From assembly GCA_017534425.1 (NCBI GenBank), contig JAFXWB010000036.1, positions 1 to 33,272 of the forward strand: 33,272 nt of DNA, given 5' to 3'. The notes beneath the pieces were generated by a model, which was given only the letters and a program-made list of their open reading frames with translations, did not search any database and was not told where the DNA came from. Shown here one piece after another: positions 30,496-33,272 of this stretch; the first letter of the stretch is position 1; every line of letters begins with the position of its first letter. This stretch comes from Bacilli bacterium (GTDB lineage: Bacteria; Bacillota_I; Bacilli_A; RFN20; CAG-826). Position numbers and translations under genes: made by a program.

Positions 30496-31171
30496 GAATA
30501 AAAAAGCATTCATAGTATATACAGATTGGAAAAAGTACATAGACGAATTAAACGATAAACAAGTCGGTCAATGGATACGTTGGATGTTTGATTATTGCAA
30601 TGACAAATGGAAAGACAAAGACTCAGAGATTCAATATCCAAAAGACACAGCTGTAAAAGTTCTATGTAAAATGACAAAAGACATTTTAAAAAGAGATTTA
30701 AAAAAGTATGAAGATAAAAAAGAAAGAATACTTAAAAATGGTAAACAATATCAAACCGAAATCAGTGTGAAATCAGTTAAAAATAAAACCGATATCGACA
30801 CCGAAATCGAAACCGATATCGATACCGAAATCAAGACAGTAAATAGTAATAAGTTAATAGTAAATAGTAATAAGTTAATAATAGAAGATAAATCTTCTTT
30901 AAATAAAGAAAAAGAGTGTATAAAAGAAAAAACGCCTACAAGTCGTTTTATTCCACCAACACCAGAAGAAATAAGAGAGTATTGTGAAGAAAGAAACAAC
31001 TTGGTTGATGTAGAACGCTTCTATAACTTTTATCAATCTAAAGGATGGATGGTAGGAAAAAATAAAATGAAAGACTGGAAAGCAGCTATAAGAACTTGGG
31101 AAAAAGAAGCAGGCTTTAAAATGACAGAGGAAGATTGGGCAAAAGATGGAATCTTCTTTAAAAAATTATAA
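30488..31171 (+). CDS. Replication organizer / DnaD-like protein with embedded repeats, 227 aa
   Basis: ATG 30488 is set by GGAGGT at 30472-30477. The N-terminal 80 residues (FIVYTDWKKYIDELNDKQVG) match phage DUF6291-type domains. The C-terminus (about 145-227: FIPPTPEEIREYCEERNN, then FYNFYQSKGWMVGKNKMKDW) is the conserved tail seen in phage DnaD/replisome-organizer proteins. Between them lies a linker of repeated peptides (TDIDTEIE twice, then VNSNKLI twice) that directly reflects iteron-like DNA repeats. It likely binds the origin within its own gene and loads the host helicase, as lambda O does. Confidence 0.78.
   Translation: MAENKKAFIVYTDWKKYIDELNDKQVGQWIRWMFDYCNDKWKDKDSEIQYPKDTAVKVLCKMTKDILKRDLKKYEDKKERILKNGKQYQTEISVKSVKNKTDIDTEIETDIDTEIKTVNSNKLIVNSNKLIIEDKSSLNKEKECIKEKTPTSRFIPPTPEEIREYCEERNNLVDVERFYNFYQSKGWMVGKNKMKDWKAAIRTWEKEAGFKMTEEDWAKDGIFFKKL
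30755..30879. other. Putative origin of replication: iteron array inside the replication gene
   Basis: Four head-to-tail 12-bp repeats, consensus ACCGAWATCRAN, run from 30788 to 30835, with a fifth copy at 30755-30766. They are followed by a 21-bp A/T-rich unit repeated exactly twice (30838-30858 and 30859-30879, containing TAGTAATAAG). Ordered iterons beside an AT-rich repeat inside an initiator gene are the classic phage origin design. The activity is inferred. Confidence 0.65.
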
Positions 31172-31190
31172 AAATGGGAGCAAAGAAAGA

Positions 31191-31592
31191 ATGGAAGATT
31201 GGGTAAGATGTAAACACTGTGGTAAGGTGCTACCAATTAGTTGCTTTTATACACATTGGGGAATTAGTACAACAAGCAAAGATAAAAGACAAAAATATTT
31301 AAAAATAAACCATACATGTAAAAAGTGTAGATCACAAATAAGAAAAGATAAAATCAACGGCATTGTCCATGATGTAGTAGAAAGAAGAGTACAAGAAATT
31401 CAAGACATACAGATTTACAAACCAAGTAAAACATTATACTGGGTAGTTAGGAATTTAAAACATTATGGTAATTGCTTTGTAAGAAAATTAAGAAAAGTCA
31501 ATTTACAAAAGACTTCGGAAGCTGTAGGGTTTGAAATTAAAGTAACACCTGCAGGTGGTGACCTAGATGGTTATATTTTAGAAAGAAAGTAA
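31191..31592 (+). CDS. Zinc-finger protein, 133 aa (paralogue of 2284-2640)
   Basis: ATG 31191 is chosen; the frame extends upstream to 31146 inside the previous gene but without an SD. The N-terminus has CKHC and CKKC motifs (about residues 7-10 and 46-49), a likely zinc site. The C-terminal part, YWVVRNLKHYGNCFVRKL followed by GFEIKV, matches the protein encoded at 2284. The two copies lie about 4 kb apart on the circle, at either side of the PcfK/PcfJ genes. The domain arrangement resembles zinc modules of HNH-type nucleases, but no HNH residues are present. Function is unknown. Confidence 0.72.
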   Translation: MEDWVRCKHCGKVLPISCFYTHWGISTTSKDKRQKYLKINHTCKKCRSQIRKDKINGIVHDVVERRVQEIQDIQIYKPSKTLYWVVRNLKHYGNCFVRKLRKVNLQKTSEAVGFEIKVTPAGGDLDGYILERK

Positions 31593-31606
31593 AGGGGTAA
31601 AGAAAA

Positions 31607-31774
31607 ATGAAAAAAATTGAGTTAGAAGAAAATGAAGTAAGAATGGTAAAAGCAATTTTACAGGATCAAGTATGTGAACTTGAATGCTATGTGCCAACAT
31701 ACAATGGTAAGGATAAAGAGGACATCCTAAGAGAAATTGAAAAATGCAAAAAGATAATTAAAAAATTAAGTTAA
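31607..31774 (+). CDS. Small hypothetical protein, 55 aa
   Basis: ATG 31607 follows SD AAAGGGGTAAAG. The product is a charged, helical protein with two Cys residues in the middle (VCELECY) and a Lys-rich end (KCKKIIKKLS). It is tightly packed between its neighbours with a coherent codon pattern. No family is recognised. Confidence 0.55.
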   Translation: MKKIELEENEVRMVKAILQDQVCELECYVPTYNGKDKEDILREIEKCKKIIKKLS

Positions 31775-31785
31775 GGAGTAAAGAT

Positions 31786-31968
31786 ATGCCAACATATGAA
31801 TTTGATTTTAGCCTAGATGCCTGGATAAGAGGTTTAAAAATTGATGCTGATTCAGAAGAAGAAGCAAAAGAAAAATTATCCAAAATGAGCGTTGATGACA
31901 TCATCCAAGAGGGATATGTAAAAGATTATGCTATTAAAGATTTAGATTGTGAAGAACAAGACTACTAA
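31786..31968 (+). CDS. Small hypothetical acidic protein, 60 aa
   Basis: SD AAGGAGTAAAG precedes ATG 31786. The protein is acidic with a beta-type start (YEFDFSLDAWIRGLKID) and a helix (SEEEAKEKLSKM). This pattern is typical of small phage proteins of unknown function that lie before PcfK-like genes. No catalytic motif is seen. Confidence 0.6.
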   Translation: MPTYEFDFSLDAWIRGLKIDADSEEEAKEKLSKMSVDDIIQEGYVKDYAIKDLDCEEQDY

Positions 31969-31980
31969 TAGGAGGACAAC

Positions 31981-32583
31981 ATGGAAAACTTATTTGGCGA
32001 AAATATTGAGGAATTAGAAAAACAAGAAAAGGCAGAAGAAGAAGCAAGAAAGAAAGCGGAAGCTGAAAAGAAGAAACTTGAAGCCGAGCAAAAGAAAGCC
32101 GAGCAAGAAGCCTTAAAAAAAGAAAAAGAAGAAAAAGTAAGTTATACATTCACAACAATAGGTGATGTAAAAACTGAAATTTTAAAAGCATTAAAAGAAA
32201 TTGCGGAAACTGATCCACAATTTAAAACAAAATTTGATGAAACAAAAATGGATGTTTGCTACAACTGGTTAATCGAGCAAATAAAGAAAGCTTATACCAA
32301 AGCAAACGGAAATAAAAATGGCGGTGTAGATATTTCAAACGAGCAGTGCATAGCTGCATGCAAACACTTTTATAATGAAGAGTTATGGAAATATTACGAT
32401 ACACCAAAGGAAGAAGCAAAGAAGAAAGAAACAGTTAAAAAAGAAAAAGAGCCAGAACAAATGAGCCTCGATTTTGATTTTAACGATGATGAAGATACAA
32501 AAGAACAAGAACAGGAAGATACTGAAGATTACTCACAATTCGATGAGGAACAAGAACAGGAAGAAGAACCTGAAGAGGAATAG
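31981..32583 (+). CDS. PcfK-like protein, 200 aa
   Basis: The N-terminal 55 residues are a Lys/Glu/Ala-rich coiled coil. The central domain (about 65-145) matches the PcfK-like pattern: DVCYNWLIEQIKKAYTKANG, then GVDISNEQCIAACKHFYNEE, then a Trp-Lys-Tyr-Tyr segment. The C-terminus is a long, very acidic tail (Glu/Asp) that contains MSLDFDF, which looks like a beta-clamp-binding motif (QMSLDF fits QxSLxF). PcfK and PcfJ are found together in many Firmicutes phages and in pCF10-type plasmids, but their role is unknown. SD AGGAGG is 7 nt upstream. Confidence 0.78.
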   Translation: MENLFGENIEELEKQEKAEEEARKKAEAEKKKLEAEQKKAEQEALKKEKEEKVSYTFTTIGDVKTEILKALKEIAETDPQFKTKFDETKMDVCYNWLIEQIKKAYTKANGNKNGGVDISNEQCIAACKHFYNEELWKYYDTPKEEAKKKETVKKEKEPEQMSLDFDFNDDEDTKEQEQEDTEDYSQFDEEQEQEEEPEEE

Positions 32584-32586
32584 CGT

Positions 32587-33272
32587 ATGCATATACAGTA
32601 TGAAAGAATTTCAACATTAAAAATCAAATACGGTCATTTAATAGTTGAAACTGAAGCACTATGGAAAGGCAAAAGAAGAAAGGTACAAGAAATAAACCTA
32701 GATAAAGGTGTTAGATATCAAGGGGTTTATTACTCAGGTTTATGTGGCTATGGTGTAGTTTTTGAAAACGAAAGAATAATAACTCGTGGTGGTTGGTACT
32801 ATGGCAACGAAAAGCTAGGCATAGAAAAGTATGGCAAATACTACGATGAAATAGATCATCCAGCAATAGCCGATGCAAGAAAAGTGACACCAAAGGAATA
32901 TGAAATAATTTACAGCTTATATCCAGACTTTAAATACACAGTTAAAAAGATGCAGTACGAATGCAACATAACAAACATACTAAGTATTTTAAAAAGATGG
33001 ATAGCACATCCTAAAGAGGTTGAAATGCTATACGCTGTAGGCTACGGACAATTTATTTTTAACAAATCCGTTTATACACTGCCAAAAGAAAGCAAGGATA
33101 GATTAATCAAGTTTTTAATAAAAATGCAAAAAATCGGCAAATTTGGGTTAAATTATAACGAATGTAGACAATACGCAAAAATAAAAGACTTTGATATTGA
33201 TTACATAAAATATAGTGGCGGCATGCCTTACGATGTTTTTATTAAAAGATGCAAGGGCAAGGATGAAGAAAC
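32587..33272 (+). CDS. PcfJ-like protein, N-terminal part (continues at base 2)
   Basis: It starts 3 nt after the PcfK-like stop, with SD GAGGA. The first ~90 residues are a beta-rich basic domain with Gly/Tyr pairs (GVYYSGLCGYGVVFENERI). Next comes a helical section (VTPKEYEIIYSLYPDFKYTV, then MLYAVGYGQFIFNKSVYTLP). The window ends inside the gene; joined to base 2 onward it gives a 397-aa PcfJ-like protein. The break is an artefact of linearising the circle. The last 141 nt duplicate the start of the window. Confidence 0.85.
   Translation, partial: MHIQYERISTLKIKYGHLIVETEALWKGKRRKVQEINLDKGVRYQGVYYSGLCGYGVVFENERIITRGGWYYGNEKLGIEKYGKYYDEIDHPAIADARKVTPKEYEIIYSLYPDFKYTVKKMQYECNITNILSILKRWIAHPKEVEMLYAVGYGQFIFNKSVYTLPKESKDRLIKFLIKMQKIGKFGLNYNECRQYAKIKDFDIDYIKYSGGMPYDVFIKRCKGKDEE
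33132..33272. repeat. Terminal overlap, right copy (identical to 1-141)
   Basis: Exact duplicate of bases 1-141. It should be trimmed to give the 33,131-bp circular genome. Confidence 0.95.

Larger units (their letters stand above)
1..33272. mobile_element. Complete circular temperate phage genome (33,131 bp unique)
   Basis: The window holds every module of a temperate tailed phage: integrase with attP, repressor and Cro-like switch, recombination and replication genes, terminase, portal, capsid, tail and receptor-binding genes. The ends overlap by 141 identical bases, and one gene reads across the join in a single frame, so the molecule is circular or circularly permuted. All genes except integrase, the small HTH gene and the repressor are on the plus strand. 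I see no host genes. Confidence 0.93.

Noticed and set aside
30786-30879. CRISPR-like repeat array
   Set aside because: The repeats are directly adjacent with no spacers, lie in frame inside a gene and fit an iteron origin.
1-33272. Mycoplasma-type code with TGA as Trp
   Set aside because: Many genes end at TGA with the next gene starting on or beside it (649, 2179, 2757, 5703, 14476), and Trp is encoded by TGG.

Overview
The window is one complete, circular temperate tailed-phage genome of about 33.1 kb. The last 141 bases (33132-33272) are identical to bases 1-141, and a single reading frame runs unbroken across the join, so the unique genome is 33,131 bp. The sequence is strongly AT-rich. 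Arg is mostly AGA, Shine-Dalgarno sites are purine-rich, TGA clearly acts as a stop (for example at 647-649, 2177-2179, 5701-5703, 14474-14476), and several genes use TTG or GTG starts. This fits a phage of a low-GC Firmicute or Mollicute-related host that uses the standard bacterial code. The attP core looks like the 3' end of a host tRNA-Gly gene.

Layout. (a) Lysogeny module, minus strand, 24336-25981: tyrosine integrase, a 65-aa HTH protein and a Cro/CI-type repressor. An attP lies beyond the 3' end of the integrase gene (23960-24220). (b) Divergent control region, 25982-26173, with a rightward promoter and GTTAAC operator candidates. (c) Early operon, plus strand, from 26174 across the circle join to 4757: Cro-like HTH, HTH, SbcC/RecN-like ATPase, RecT/Bet annealase, MBL-fold hydrolase, a replication organizer gene with iteron-like repeats inside it, a zinc-finger protein, small proteins, PcfK-like and PcfJ-like proteins, an unusual two-hairpin element, a winged-helix/coiled-coil protein, an HD-domain hydrolase, many small genes, and an ArpU/RinA-type late regulator. 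(d) Late operon, 4758-20097: putative TerS, TerL, portal, minor capsid, scaffold, major capsid, connectors, a tail tube/terminator candidate, a 165-aa protein in the tape-measure slot, a hub protein and a receptor-binding protein ending in an SGNH esterase. (e) Distal region, 20157-23945: small conserved phage proteins, a cysteine-peptidase-like protein and three consecutive membrane proteins.

The genes fit a temperate life cycle. Int and attP mediate integration at a tRNA gene, the CI/Cro pair sets the switch, and the early operon replicates and recombines the DNA. The ArpU-like protein then probably turns on the packaging and morphogenesis operon. Two expected parts are missing: no recognisable endolysin and no long tape-measure protein. 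The first suggests a wall-less host or an unfamiliar release mechanism based on the three membrane proteins. The second suggests a very short tail. The most unusual non-coding element is at 1076-1223, where two hairpins display 6-nt loops that are perfectly complementary to each other.
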